The notes under the pieces are model-generated. The model saw only the letters and a list, made by a program, of their open reading frames with translations. It made no database searches and was not told the DNA's origin. From Janthinobacterium psychrotolerans (GTDB lineage Bacteria; Pseudomonadota; Gammaproteobacteria; Burkholderiales; Burkholderiaceae_D): a DNA stretch of 64,000 nt. Position 1 is the first letter of the stretch. The number at the start of each line of letters is the position of its first letter. The stretch spans positions 22,215-86,214 of the forward strand of contig NZ_LOCQ01000041.1 of the NCBI RefSeq assembly GCF_001677885.1, given 5' to 3'. This document shows, in pieces, positions 57,013-64,000 of this stretch. A program made the position numbers and the translations under genes.

Positions 57013-58665
57013 TTAGCGGAAGCTCAGCGCGCCCGTCAGGTCGCCCGGCGGCAGCGCGCCGCGCGCGGCAAACGCATCGTTGCGCACTTTCAGCCCTTCG
57101 AGCAGCGGCAAGTCGTGCAGGCGCGTGATCAGGCGCAGGATGGACGTGGTGTCGTAGAAGCTGTGATCGACCGTGCCTTTCTTCGCGAACGGCGAGACGA
57201 CGAGGGCAGGAATGCGCGTGCCCGGACCCCAGCGGTCGCCTTTCGGCGGCGCCACGTGGTCCCACCAGCCGCCGTTTTCGTCGAAGGTGATCACCACGAT
57301 CATGTCCTTCCACTGCGGCGATTCCTTCAAATGCTGGATCACGTTGGCCACGTGCTGGTCGCCCGATTCGATGTCCGAATAGCCGGCATGCAGGTTCAGA
57401 TTGCCCTGCGGCTTGTAGAAGGTCACCGCTGGCAGCTTGCCCGCCACGGCGGCGGCCAAAAACTTGTTCGAGATCGGGCTGTCGCCGGTGCCGCCGTCGC
57501 GCAGGTGCTCGGCGCGCGCGGCGGTACCCGGCGCGAACTGCCTGAAGTAGTTCAGCGGCTGGTGGTGGAACTGGAAGTTCGGCTTGCTGCCGCCGCCCTT
57601 GTGCTCGAGCGCGGCTTGCCAGCCGCCGCCATACCAGGCCCAGCTCACGCCCTTGCGCGACAGCAGGTCGCCGATGGTGTCATAGGTCTGCGGCGGCAGG
57701 GTGTTGGCGTCGGCCGGATCGGCATGCAGCGGGTCGCCATCAAAGGCGGGGCGGATATAGCTCGGCTGGTACGGCGGCGCCATGGTGTTGACGGCATAGC
57801 CGTCCGGGGTAATCGCGCCGTCGTTGACGTATTTCGGCTTGCCGTCCAGCGCCGACGCCGGGCAGTCCTCGGCGATCGCCAGGCGCACGCCCTGCGGGCC
57901 GTCGGACAATACCGCGATCTTTTTCTTCGCCGCCGTCTTGCTGGCGTTGAAGTATTCGTTGGCGCGGCCCGTCACCAGGAACTGGTGATTCATGTACGAG
58001 CCGCCAAAGGCCGCCATGAAGAAGTTGTCGCACAAGGTGTACTGTTCGGCGATCTGCCACAGGTTGAGGTTTTTCGACGTCTCGCCGTAGTGGCCCATCA
58101 CCAGCCCGCCACTGTCGGCCCAGGCGGCAAAGCCGTCGTTCTTGCCGCCGTTGATCTGCATCTGGTTGTTGTAGAAGCGGTGCACCAGGTCGCGCGTGAT
58201 GATGCTCTCGGGCAGGGGCTTGCCGGCCGCGTCGCTCAGCTTGTAGGGCGCGTTGGCCAGGCCCGCAATCTGGTCTTCCTTGATCAGGTAATCGATGCCG
58301 CCGACATTCTGCTGGTCCGGCACCAGGCCGCCCCAGATCTTCGGCAGGGTGGCCAGCGGCTGGCCGTTGCGGTCCAGTTGCCGCGCCTGTTCGGTGGTGA
58401 CTGCGGACAGCGGCGCGCTGGTGCCGGGGAAGTTGGCGAACAGATTGTTGAAGCTGCGGTTTTCCAGGTAGATCACGACCACGCTCTTGACGTGCGCCTT
58501 GAGCTTGGCGTCGAGCGAGCCCTTGACCACCGACGGTTTTGCCGCCGCCATTGCCGGCAGGCCGCTGCTGGCCAGGCCGACCGCGGTGGCAGCCTGGAAG
58601 ATGCGGCGGCGCGCGGGATTGGCTGGCAGGTCGGTGGACGGGGCTTGCGGGTCGTTGGGTTTCAC
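57013..58665 (-). CDS. Exported phosphatase / phospholipase C-type phosphoesterase (AcpA-like)
   Basis: 550 residues. A Tat-type signal (ARRRIFQAATAVGLASSG) is followed by the phosphoesterase domain of the alkaline-phosphatase superfamily: VVVIYLENRSFNNLFANFPG (metal ligand and nucleophile region), YNNQMQINGGKNDGF, MGHYGE, GGSYMNHQFLVTG and FDENGGWWDHVAPPKGDRWG, as in Francisella AcpA and phospholipase C. It may cleave phosphomonoesters or phospholipids. I chose GTG at 58665 because GGAG lies 6 nt upstream; the ATGs further up lack a ribosome site. Last gene of the leftward iron locus. Confidence 0.85.
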   Translation of the reverse strand: MKPNDPQAPSTDLPANPARRRIFQAATAVGLASSGLPAMAAAKPSVVKGSLDAKLKAHVKSVVVIYLENRSFNNLFANFPGTSAPLSAVTTEQARQLDRNGQPLATLPKIWGGLVPDQQNVGGIDYLIKEDQIAGLANAPYKLSDAAGKPLPESIITRDLVHRFYNNQMQINGGKNDGFAAWADSGGLVMGHYGETSKNLNLWQIAEQYTLCDNFFMAAFGGSYMNHQFLVTGRANEYFNASKTAAKKKIAVLSDGPQGVRLAIAEDCPASALDGKPKYVNDGAITPDGYAVNTMAPPYQPSYIRPAFDGDPLHADPADANTLPPQTYDTIGDLLSRKGVSWAWYGGGWQAALEHKGGGSKPNFQFHHQPLNYFRQFAPGTAARAEHLRDGGTGDSPISNKFLAAAVAGKLPAVTFYKPQGNLNLHAGYSDIESGDQHVANVIQHLKESPQWKDMIVVITFDENGGWWDHVAPPKGDRWGPGTRIPALVVSPFAKKGTVDHSFYDTTSILRLITRLHDLPLLEGLKVRNDAFAARGALPPGDLTGALSFR

Positions 58666-58709
58666 ACGGATCTCCGGAGTAAACATCAAAGGAGAAATTG
58701 TAGCAGCTT

Positions 58710-58743
58710 GCATCCATAGGCTGATGCTTCAGCCTATGGATGC
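58710..58743. other. Perfect 15-bp inverted repeat between receptor and phosphatase genes
   Basis: GCATCCATAGGCTGA (58710-58724), loop TGCT, TCAGCCTATGGATGC (58729-58743). No T-run on either strand, so not a simple terminator. It could be an operator, an mRNA-stabilising hairpin or a partial attenuator. Confidence 0.85.
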
Positions 58744-58785
58744 GGTTTCAGATGATCGTGCCGGGGAGGGAGGTGGTGCGTGGCT

Positions 58786-61278
58786 TCAGAACTGGTAGCG
58801 CAGATTCAGCGCCGCATTGCGCCCCTGGCCGAACATGCCCGAATACCACCAGTCCGAGACCGACGCCGTGTATTTTTTATCGAGCAGATTGCCCACGTTG
58901 AGCGTGGCCGACAGTTTGTCGTTCACGTCGTAGCGCGCCATCAGGCTGGCCACGGCATAGCTCTTCTGCTCCCAGCGCAAGGTGCGTCCGATCTGCCACG
59001 CGTCGACGTTCGAATACACGGTGTTTTGCCAGTTCACGCCGCCGCCCACCGTCAGGCGATGCAGCTCGCCCGGCAGGCGATAGGTCGTCCACAGCTTGAC
59101 CAAGTGGCGCGGGAAGGTGGTCTGGATGACTTTGCCGGCATGGTTGCTGGTGGCGCTGTACGACCACGAGGCCGACACATTCCAGTCGCGGCTGAGGGCG
59201 CCCGTCGCTTCCAGGTCCAGGCCCTCGGTCCTGGCACCCTTGACGGTGCGGTAGGCGGCGTCCCGGGTGCCGGGCACGGTGTAGCCAGGGTCCGATTCCG
59301 ACAGGTTTTTCTGGCGGATCTGGTACAGGGCCAGCGCCGTGTTCAACTGGCCGTCCAGCCACGCACTCTTGATGCCCGCCTCGAACGTCTTGCCCTCGCG
59401 CGGCGCCAGCAAGGCGCCGTTGCGGTCCTGCGCCGCCTGCGGCTGATGGATGGTCGAGTAGCTGGCATAGGCCGTATGTGCGTTGTTGATCTCGTAGACC
59501 AGGCCGCCGTAGGGCGTGAAGACCCGTTTTTCTTTCGCCGGCGTAGCGCTGTAGTAGCCGATGGTGGGCGCGTGCGTCACATAGTTTTCGTCATAGCGCA
59601 TCACCTTCGCGCCGGCGATGAATTTCAGCTGGTCCGACACGGCAAAGCGGCCGGCCGCATAGGCGCTGGCCTGGCGCCGCGTGCTGTCATAGGTCACATA
59701 GCGTGCGCCATACACGGGCGCCACATTGCGGTTCCAGGTATATAGATTGGCCGGCGTGTCCTGCAGGTTCCAGTCGAATCTGCCGTCGGTCATGCTCTGG
59801 AACTGGTGGTAATCCATGCCCAGCACCAGTTCGTGCTGGCGGCCGAACATCGTCACCGGGCCGCTCACCTTCATATCGGCGCTATTCACTTTCAGATGGT
59901 AGTTGCGCGCATTGGCGTTCAGCAGCAGGCCGTCGCCGCTCGCCTGGTCAGCAAAGGTGTCGCTCACGCTCAGGTACACCGAGCGTTCGTCCTGCGAGGA
60001 GTTGAGGTGGTTGGCGGCGACCTTCAGGGTCCATGCGTTGCCCAGCTGGTGTTCGAGCGCGGCAAAGACATCGGTCGAATTGGTGGTGAAGCGATTCGAC
60101 GGCGCGGCCGGAGTGAAGGAGCGCGGCAGGTCGGTCATCTGGCCGTTGCTGTAAAAGATGGGAAAGCCCAGGTAGGACATCGACCCCTTCGAGCGGTTGC
60201 GCTGGTGCGTCAGGCCGGCCGTCAGCAAGGTGCCGGGCGCCAGGTCGGCTTCGAGCACGCCGTAGATCACGTTTTTGTTGCGGCTGTAGGCGTCGATGGC
60301 GCTGTCGCCATCTTCCACCACCGCCACCGCGCGGCCGCGCAAGGTGCCGGCCGCATTGAGCGGGCCGCCAGCGTCGAGCATGGCGCGCCTGTCGTTCCAC
60401 GAACCGATGCCGCCTTCGGCCTTGACCCGGGTTTGCGCCGTCGGCTTTTTGCGCACCATATTGATGGCGCCAGATGCGTCACCGGCGCCCGTGGTCAGGC
60501 CGGAGGCGCCGCGCAGGACTTCGACGCGGTCATACAGCGCCATGTCGGCCAGGCTTTGCGAGGGCAGGGCGTTCAGGCCCAGGTTTTCCGAGTGGGTGCT
60601 GACGCCATCGAGCTGGTAATTGGTGATCGAATAGCCGCGCGAGGTAAACCCCGTGCGCTCGCTGCCCAGGGAGAACAGGGTGATGCCCGGCGTTTGCGCC
60701 ATTGCCTGCGCGATGGTGGTGATGCCCTGGTCTTCCATGCGCTGCCTGGTGATCACGCTCACCGATTGCGGCGTTTGCCTGATGCTCAAGCCCAGCGGCG
60801 TGGCCGCTGGCGAGCCCGCCGTCGAGACATATGCGCCGCTGCCTTCGGTGGCGTCCTGCTGCGCCATGACCGACACTTCCGGCATGGTCGACAGCGCCTG
60901 CTTTTCCGCCGCGACGGCCGCCGTGCGCAGCGCATAGCTGCCGCTGGCGCTGCGTTCGGCTCTCAGGCCGGTGCCGGCCAGCAGGCCGTTCAGGGCCGAC
61001 TGCACGCCGTGGCGGCCATGCAGGCCGCTGGTGGCCTTGCCCTGGGTTTGCCCGGGCGTGAAGCTGAGGATCACGCCGGACTGGCTGGCCACCTGGCGCA
61101 GTGCGGCAGCCAGGTCGCCGGCCGGCACCTTGAAGTCGTGCACGGCCTGCTGCGCGCTGGCGTCAAGCACCTGCGCCTGGACGGCGGCGGGGTTGAACAG
61201 CAGCAGGGCGGCGCCGAACAGGGCGAGGTGGATGGCGTGCGCCATCGGCGTGCGTTTGGAAGCGATAAAGGAGGACAT
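58786..61278 (-). CDS. TonB-dependent siderophore receptor with signalling domain (FpvA/FoxA-like)
   Basis: 830 residues. Signal peptide (to about VQAQ), STN signalling domain about 45-115 (FKVPAGDLAAALRQVASQSG then LNGLLAGTGL), plug with TPQSVSVITRQRMEDQGI and LRGASGLTTGAGDASGAINM, and a barrel ending LNLRYQF. The STN domain passes a ligand signal to FecR. fecI and fecR lie directly upstream in the same direction, so this is a cell-surface signalling system. AAGG lies about 8 nt before the ATG. Ligand: a ferric siderophore, type unknown. Confidence 0.93.
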   Translation of the reverse strand: MSSFIASKRTPMAHAIHLALFGAALLLFNPAAVQAQVLDASAQQAVHDFKVPAGDLAAALRQVASQSGVILSFTPGQTQGKATSGLHGRHGVQSALNGLLAGTGLRAERSASGSYALRTAAVAAEKQALSTMPEVSVMAQQDATEGSGAYVSTAGSPAATPLGLSIRQTPQSVSVITRQRMEDQGITTIAQAMAQTPGITLFSLGSERTGFTSRGYSITNYQLDGVSTHSENLGLNALPSQSLADMALYDRVEVLRGASGLTTGAGDASGAINMVRKKPTAQTRVKAEGGIGSWNDRRAMLDAGGPLNAAGTLRGRAVAVVEDGDSAIDAYSRNKNVIYGVLEADLAPGTLLTAGLTHQRNRSKGSMSYLGFPIFYSNGQMTDLPRSFTPAAPSNRFTTNSTDVFAALEHQLGNAWTLKVAANHLNSSQDERSVYLSVSDTFADQASGDGLLLNANARNYHLKVNSADMKVSGPVTMFGRQHELVLGMDYHQFQSMTDGRFDWNLQDTPANLYTWNRNVAPVYGARYVTYDSTRRQASAYAAGRFAVSDQLKFIAGAKVMRYDENYVTHAPTIGYYSATPAKEKRVFTPYGGLVYEINNAHTAYASYSTIHQPQAAQDRNGALLAPREGKTFEAGIKSAWLDGQLNTALALYQIRQKNLSESDPGYTVPGTRDAAYRTVKGARTEGLDLEATGALSRDWNVSASWSYSATSNHAGKVIQTTFPRHLVKLWTTYRLPGELHRLTVGGGVNWQNTVYSNVDAWQIGRTLRWEQKSYAVASLMARYDVNDKLSATLNVGNLLDKKYTASVSDWWYSGMFGQGRNAALNLRYQF

Positions 61279-61366
61279 GGTTACCTTGTGATTGAGTCGT
61301 CGAATGCCTTGCCTTTACGGGTCACGCGAGAGTCGATAACGGGTAATCTTTTTTTCACGGTTGCTG

Positions 61367-61406
61367 ATGTTGTCGGATTGCGGCCGTTGGCCTGATCCGG
61401 CCTACG
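61367..61406. repeat. REP-like element, degenerate
   Basis: TCGGATTG (61373-61380) and TGATCCGG (61393-61400) with GCCTACG after. Arms imperfect; probably a worn copy, reverse orientation. Confidence 0.55.
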
Positions 61407-61431
61407 CCCTGGCGCGCACCCGAAGACGGTT

Positions 61432-61470
61432 GGTAGGTCGGCTTAGCGCGCAGCGCGTAAGCCGACAGCA
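61432..61470. repeat. REP element (GGCTTA/TAAGCC variant) at the fecR 3' end
   Basis: TCGGCTTA (61438-61445) and TAAGCCGA (61458-61465), loop GCGCGCAGCGCG, preceded by GTAGG. The TAA stop of fecR lies within its arm. Confidence 0.85.
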
Positions 61471-62447
61471 CGTGCCTGCACCCGCACCCAGAAACGCGTG
61501 CGAAAGTGGATCTGCACCGGCAGCGAGTTCGGCAGCGACAGCAGCACCGCTTCCGTGTCCTGCAGCGGAAACACGCCGGAAATGCGCAGGCCGGCCACCC
61601 CATCGTCGCAGCCGAGCAGGCCGTGGCGGTAGCGACCCAGCTGGCGCAGGAAGTCGCCGAGCGGCATGCCGTCGGCCAGCAGCAGTCCCTGGCGCCAGCC
61701 CCAGATATCGCTTGATACGGCTTGCGCGGCGTCGACACGCTGCGCCGTCATGCTGGCGCCCTGGCCGGCCTCGATCAAACGGCTGGCGTGGCCGTCGCGC
61801 GCCGTCGCGCGTACCGTGCCCTGTTCGACGGCGACGACGGTGTGCGTGTCTTCCTGGCGCACCGAGTAGCGCGTGCCGAGCGCTTTGGCCTGGCCGTGCA
61901 TGGTGTCGACCAGGAAGGGGCGGTACGGCCGGCCGTGTTCCTGGGCGGTGGTGATGAAGACTTCGCCCCTGACGAGTTCCAGGCGCCGCTCGCTGGCGCT
62001 GTAATGCAGGTTGACGGCGCTGTCGGTGTTCAGGTGCAAACGGCTGCCGTCGGCCAGCAGCAGTTCGCGGCGCTGGCCGACGCCGGTCGACAGGTCGGCC
62101 AGCGCGGTGCGCGCGGGCTGCGTGCGCAGGCCCAGCGCGCCGCTGGCGCCGAACGTCGCCAGCACCATGGCCAGCTTGAGCCCTTGCCGGCGCGCGCCAG
62201 GGCGCCGTGCCAGTGCCTGGCGGCCGGCCTGCGCATCGAGCTGCCGGAAGCCGCCGCTGACTTTTTCGATATGGGTCCAGGCCCGCTCATGGTCGGGGTG
62301 CTGGGCGCGCCAGCTGGCCCAGGCCTGCTGCTCCGCCTGGGTTGCCTCGCCGCTCATGATGATGCTCAGCCATTCGGCCGCCTGCATGGCGATGTGCAGG
62401 TCGATCGGCTGGCCGCCCGCATGGACCTGCTGGGAAGTCTTCCGCAC
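61443..62447 (-). CDS. fecR: FecR-type anti-sigma factor / iron signal transducer
   Basis: 334 residues. The N-terminal cytoplasmic domain (AAEWLSIIMSGEATQAEQQAWASW) binds the sigma factor; a membrane segment follows (about 92-108, LKLAMVLATFGASGALGL) and a periplasmic FecR domain with LLADGSRLHLNTDSAVNLHY, LVRGEVFI and LGTRYSVRQED, plus a C-terminal STN-contact part (ISGVFPLQDTEAVLLSLPN). It transmits the receptor signal to FecI. GTG at 62447 starts 1 nt after the fecI stop. The last residues AVGLRAAR are encoded by a REP element. Confidence 0.9.
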   Translation of the reverse strand: MRKTSQQVHAGGQPIDLHIAMQAAEWLSIIMSGEATQAEQQAWASWRAQHPDHERAWTHIEKVSGGFRQLDAQAGRQALARRPGARRQGLKLAMVLATFGASGALGLRTQPARTALADLSTGVGQRRELLLADGSRLHLNTDSAVNLHYSASERRLELVRGEVFITTAQEHGRPYRPFLVDTMHGQAKALGTRYSVRQEDTHTVVAVEQGTVRATARDGHASRLIEAGQGASMTAQRVDAAQAVSSDIWGWRQGLLLADGMPLGDFLRQLGRYRHGLLGCDDGVAGLRISGVFPLQDTEAVLLSLPNSLPVQIHFRTRFWVRVQARAVGLRAAR

Positions 62448-62448
62448 G

Positions 62449-62967
62449 TCAGGGTGCCGCAAAATCGGGTACGGCAAAAAAGCACAGCAGATTGGCTTTG
62501 CTCAGGTACTTTTTGACCGAATGCGTGCTGGTGGCAAGTTCAGCAGCAATCTCGGCATAGCTCATGCCTTCCAGATGCGCCATCAGGAACGCCGAGCGGG
62601 CTTTCACGGACAACTTGCCCAGCGCGCGGTCGATCCGCTGCAGCGATTCGAGCACGATGCTCATGCTTTCCGGCGATGGCGCGCTGGCCTGCGGCAGGTG
62701 CAGCAGGGCCTCGATATACGCGCGCTCGAGTTCTTCGCGCCGGCAATGGTTGGCCAGCAGGCGCTTGGCGATGGTGGCGAGGAAAGGACGAGGCGCGATG
62801 ATGTCGTCGCAGCGGCGCGCCACCAGCACCTTGATGAAGGTATCCTGCGCCAGGTCGCCCGCCAGCCCCGCATCGTGCAGGCGGTGCTTGAGCCAGCGCA
62901 GCAGCCAGCCGTGATGCTCGCTGTAGAGCGTCTGGAAGTCGGACTGCGGAGGATGGACGGACAGCAT
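62449..62967 (-). CDS. fecI: FecI-type ECF sigma factor
   Basis: 172 residues. Region 2 (FQTLYSEHHGWLLRWLKHRL then DLAQDTFIKVLV) and region 4 (SVKARSAFLMAHLEGMSYAEIAAELATSTHSVKKYLSK) match FecI-like ECF factors. It directs transcription of the receptor operon when released by FecR. A Fur box overlaps its promoter region, so iron shuts it off. The frame is open to 63096; the ATG at 62967 fits the family. Confidence 0.93.
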   Translation of the reverse strand: MLSVHPPQSDFQTLYSEHHGWLLRWLKHRLHDAGLAGDLAQDTFIKVLVARRCDDIIAPRPFLATIAKRLLANHCRREELERAYIEALLHLPQASAPSPESMSIVLESLQRIDRALGKLSVKARSAFLMAHLEGMSYAEIAAELATSTHSVKKYLSKANLLCFFAVPDFAAP

Positions 62968-62984
62968 GGGCGCAGCGAGATCTA

Positions 62985-63003
62985 AATGAGAATTGTTCTC
63001 ATT
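62985..63003. promoter_or_regulatory. Fur box of fecI
   Basis: AATGAGAA-TTG-TTCTCATT, perfect 8-bp arms, 18 bp upstream of the fecI ATG. This is close to classical Fur sites. Confidence 0.85.
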
Positions 63004-63139
63004 GTAGCGCAGCAGCCAGCGCCAGGCAATCGGCAGTCGCGCCGCGTTGTGCAAACACCACTGGCGCATGCCTTGAAGTTTCTTGATGGCAAGCATTGAT
63101 GTGCGAAAATGGCCGCTGACGATGTTTGCGGAGCAAAAA

Positions 63140-63814
63140 ATGATGTGGTTGGTAGGTGCTATCCTGTTGGTCCTGATCGCCGCATTCCTGTGGATGGCTT
63201 TTTTTTATCGCGTGCATGCAATGTCGCGCCAGGCGCAATTGCTGAACTGGCTGGAAATCGGCCGCGTATCGAATCCCGCCGGCGGCAAGGATATCTTGCT
63301 GGCCAGGAACGAGCGCAACTCCAAGATCGACTGGCGCACCGGCGAAGTATGGCTGGTCAACCCCAAGGTGGCCGAGCCGTTCGCCGATTACCTGGCCGTC
63401 GAGCGCTGGCTGGCGGTGCATGATGCGCCCGAGCTTGAGCCCGAGCTTGATCCGATCGCTGCGCCGCCACCCTTGCCCGAAGAGGAGGACGTGGTGGAAG
63501 TCGTGGTCCCGGCAGGCGATACCTTGCCCCCGTTCCGGCAGAAGGTCGAGGACTGCCTGGCCAAGGCCGACGGCGGCCAGGACCTGGTCGACACCAAGCA
63601 GGCTTTCGAGGCGGGCAGCGCGGCCTTCCTCGACGCGGGAACCGAACTGTGCACGGCCGCGCTCGAATGCACTGTGCCACCGATGATGGTCGCCACCTTC
63701 TATATCAGCGCCTTTGCCGCACTGTCCGACGCCGCCGGCGAAGACAAGCTCGACCGCGTCACCGCCAGTTTGCAGGCGGCGGCCAGGCAGATACGGATGA
63801 TGGAGCAGGGGTAG
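63140..63814 (+). CDS. Membrane-anchored protein of unknown function
   Basis: 224 residues. One N-terminal helix (about 2-23, MMWLVGAILLVLIAAFLWMA), then a region with ILLARNERNSKIDWRTGEVW, an acidic Pro-rich linker (APELEPELDPIAAPPPLPEE), and a helical C-terminal domain with two cysteines (AGTELCTAALECTVPP). No family recognised. GGAG 7 nt before 63140 sets the start; upstream in-frame starts lack one. It is divergent from fecI and ended by a terminator. Confidence 0.65.
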   Translation: MMWLVGAILLVLIAAFLWMAFFYRVHAMSRQAQLLNWLEIGRVSNPAGGKDILLARNERNSKIDWRTGEVWLVNPKVAEPFADYLAVERWLAVHDAPELEPELDPIAAPPPLPEEEDVVEVVVPAGDTLPPFRQKVEDCLAKADGGQDLVDTKQAFEAGSAAFLDAGTELCTAALECTVPPMMVATFYISAFAALSDAAGEDKLDRVTASLQAAARQIRMMEQG

Positions 63815-63839
63815 GCACAAAGCAGGGGGGCGGAATGCA

Positions 63840-63869
63840 AAAAAGGCTGATCGCGCGATCAGCCTTTTT
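63840..63869. terminator. Bidirectional rho-independent terminator
   Basis: AAAGGCTGATC (63842-63852), loop GCGC, GATCAGCCTTT, T-run right and A-run left. Confidence 0.9.
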
Positions 63870-63880
63870 CTGTATTGGTT

Positions 63881-63947
63881 GCGGGGACAGGATTTTTTGC
63901 ACTCTTGTGCAAGTCGTTGAATCTCAAAGGCTTTTTTTTTGTCCCCG
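63881..63947. repeat. Inverted repeat GCGGGGACA / TGTCCCCGC with inner hairpin
   Basis: GCGGGGACA (63881-63889) and TGTCCCCGC (63939-63947) enclose TTGCAC-TCTT-GTGCAA (63897-63912) and T-rich stretches. Elements of this kind often flank REP-associated transposase genes. Confidence 0.6.
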
Positions 63948-63978
63948 CTCGCTCAGTGTCACACAGAGAGCAACACCA

Positions 63979-64000
63979 ATGGCCATTCTTGCCCCACGCC
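63979..64000 (+). CDS. Start of a gene cut by the window edge, possibly a REP-associated transposase
   Basis: ATGGCCATTCTTGCCCCACGC reads MAILAPR. Y1-type REP-associated transposases often begin with a similar short stretch and lie beside GGGGACA repeats like the one at 63881. Only seven codons are visible, so this is a weak inference. Confidence 0.3.

Overview
The window reads as chromosomal DNA of a GC-rich, motile betaproteobacterium of the Oxalobacteraceae (Janthinobacterium / Massilia / Duganella type). Support: a flhDC-motAB-che cluster in one block, the EarP/EF-P arginine-rhamnosylation pair, kynU-kynA, a DUF3460 protein next to scpA, and a LysR/LysA pair that resembles the E. coli pair. 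Genus-level placement is inference; no rRNA gene is present.

Layout. 0-6 kb: response-regulator fragment, PLP aminotransferase, iron alcohol dehydrogenase, a DMT exporter divergent from a MocR regulator, a gene remnant and MITE-like copy A. 6-10 kb: htpG with a sigma-32 promoter, then small membrane proteins and a TetR regulator. 10-16.3 kb: a leftward block kynU-kynA, a secreted MORN/YwqK-repeat protein and a leucine-rich-repeat protein, with a secreted unknown converging on it. 16.3-29.8 kb: flhD, flhC, a membrane-anchored methyltransferase, motA, motB, a CheZ-like protein, cheY, cheA, cheW, an MCP, cheR, cheD, cheB and a second cheY closed by a terminator. 30-36.6 kb: lipoprotein, panC-scpA-DUF3460 (leftward), metG-GNAT (leftward), mrp/apbC. 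36.6-44.8 kb: Fur-box-preceded TonB receptor, PafA-like phosphatase, REP array, clsC, lysA/lysR. 44.9-49.9 kb: gltX, eight tRNA genes (3 Ala-GGC, 5 Glu-UUC), earP, efp. 50-56.8 kb: AraC regulator divergent from fsr, MITE-like copy B, a putative Cys-codon attenuator leading into cysS, dbpA. 57-63 kb: leftward fecI-fecR-TonB receptor-phosphatase iron locus under a near-perfect Fur box. The right edge has a long inverted repeat and the first codons of what may be a REP-associated transposase.

The genes fall into three themes. Motility and chemotaxis: master regulator, stator and a full che set including adaptation. Iron and phosphate: two TonB receptors, each followed co-directionally by a secreted phosphatase. 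Translation: metG, gltX, cysS, tRNAs, earP/efp, dbpA.

The most unusual signals are in non-coding DNA: a family of palindromic REP elements whose arms covary and which supply stop codons to at least three genes; two copies of a ~250-bp MITE-like element; a leader ORF plus terminator directly in front of cysS; a tandem REP array; and an amplified tRNA-Ala/Glu array.
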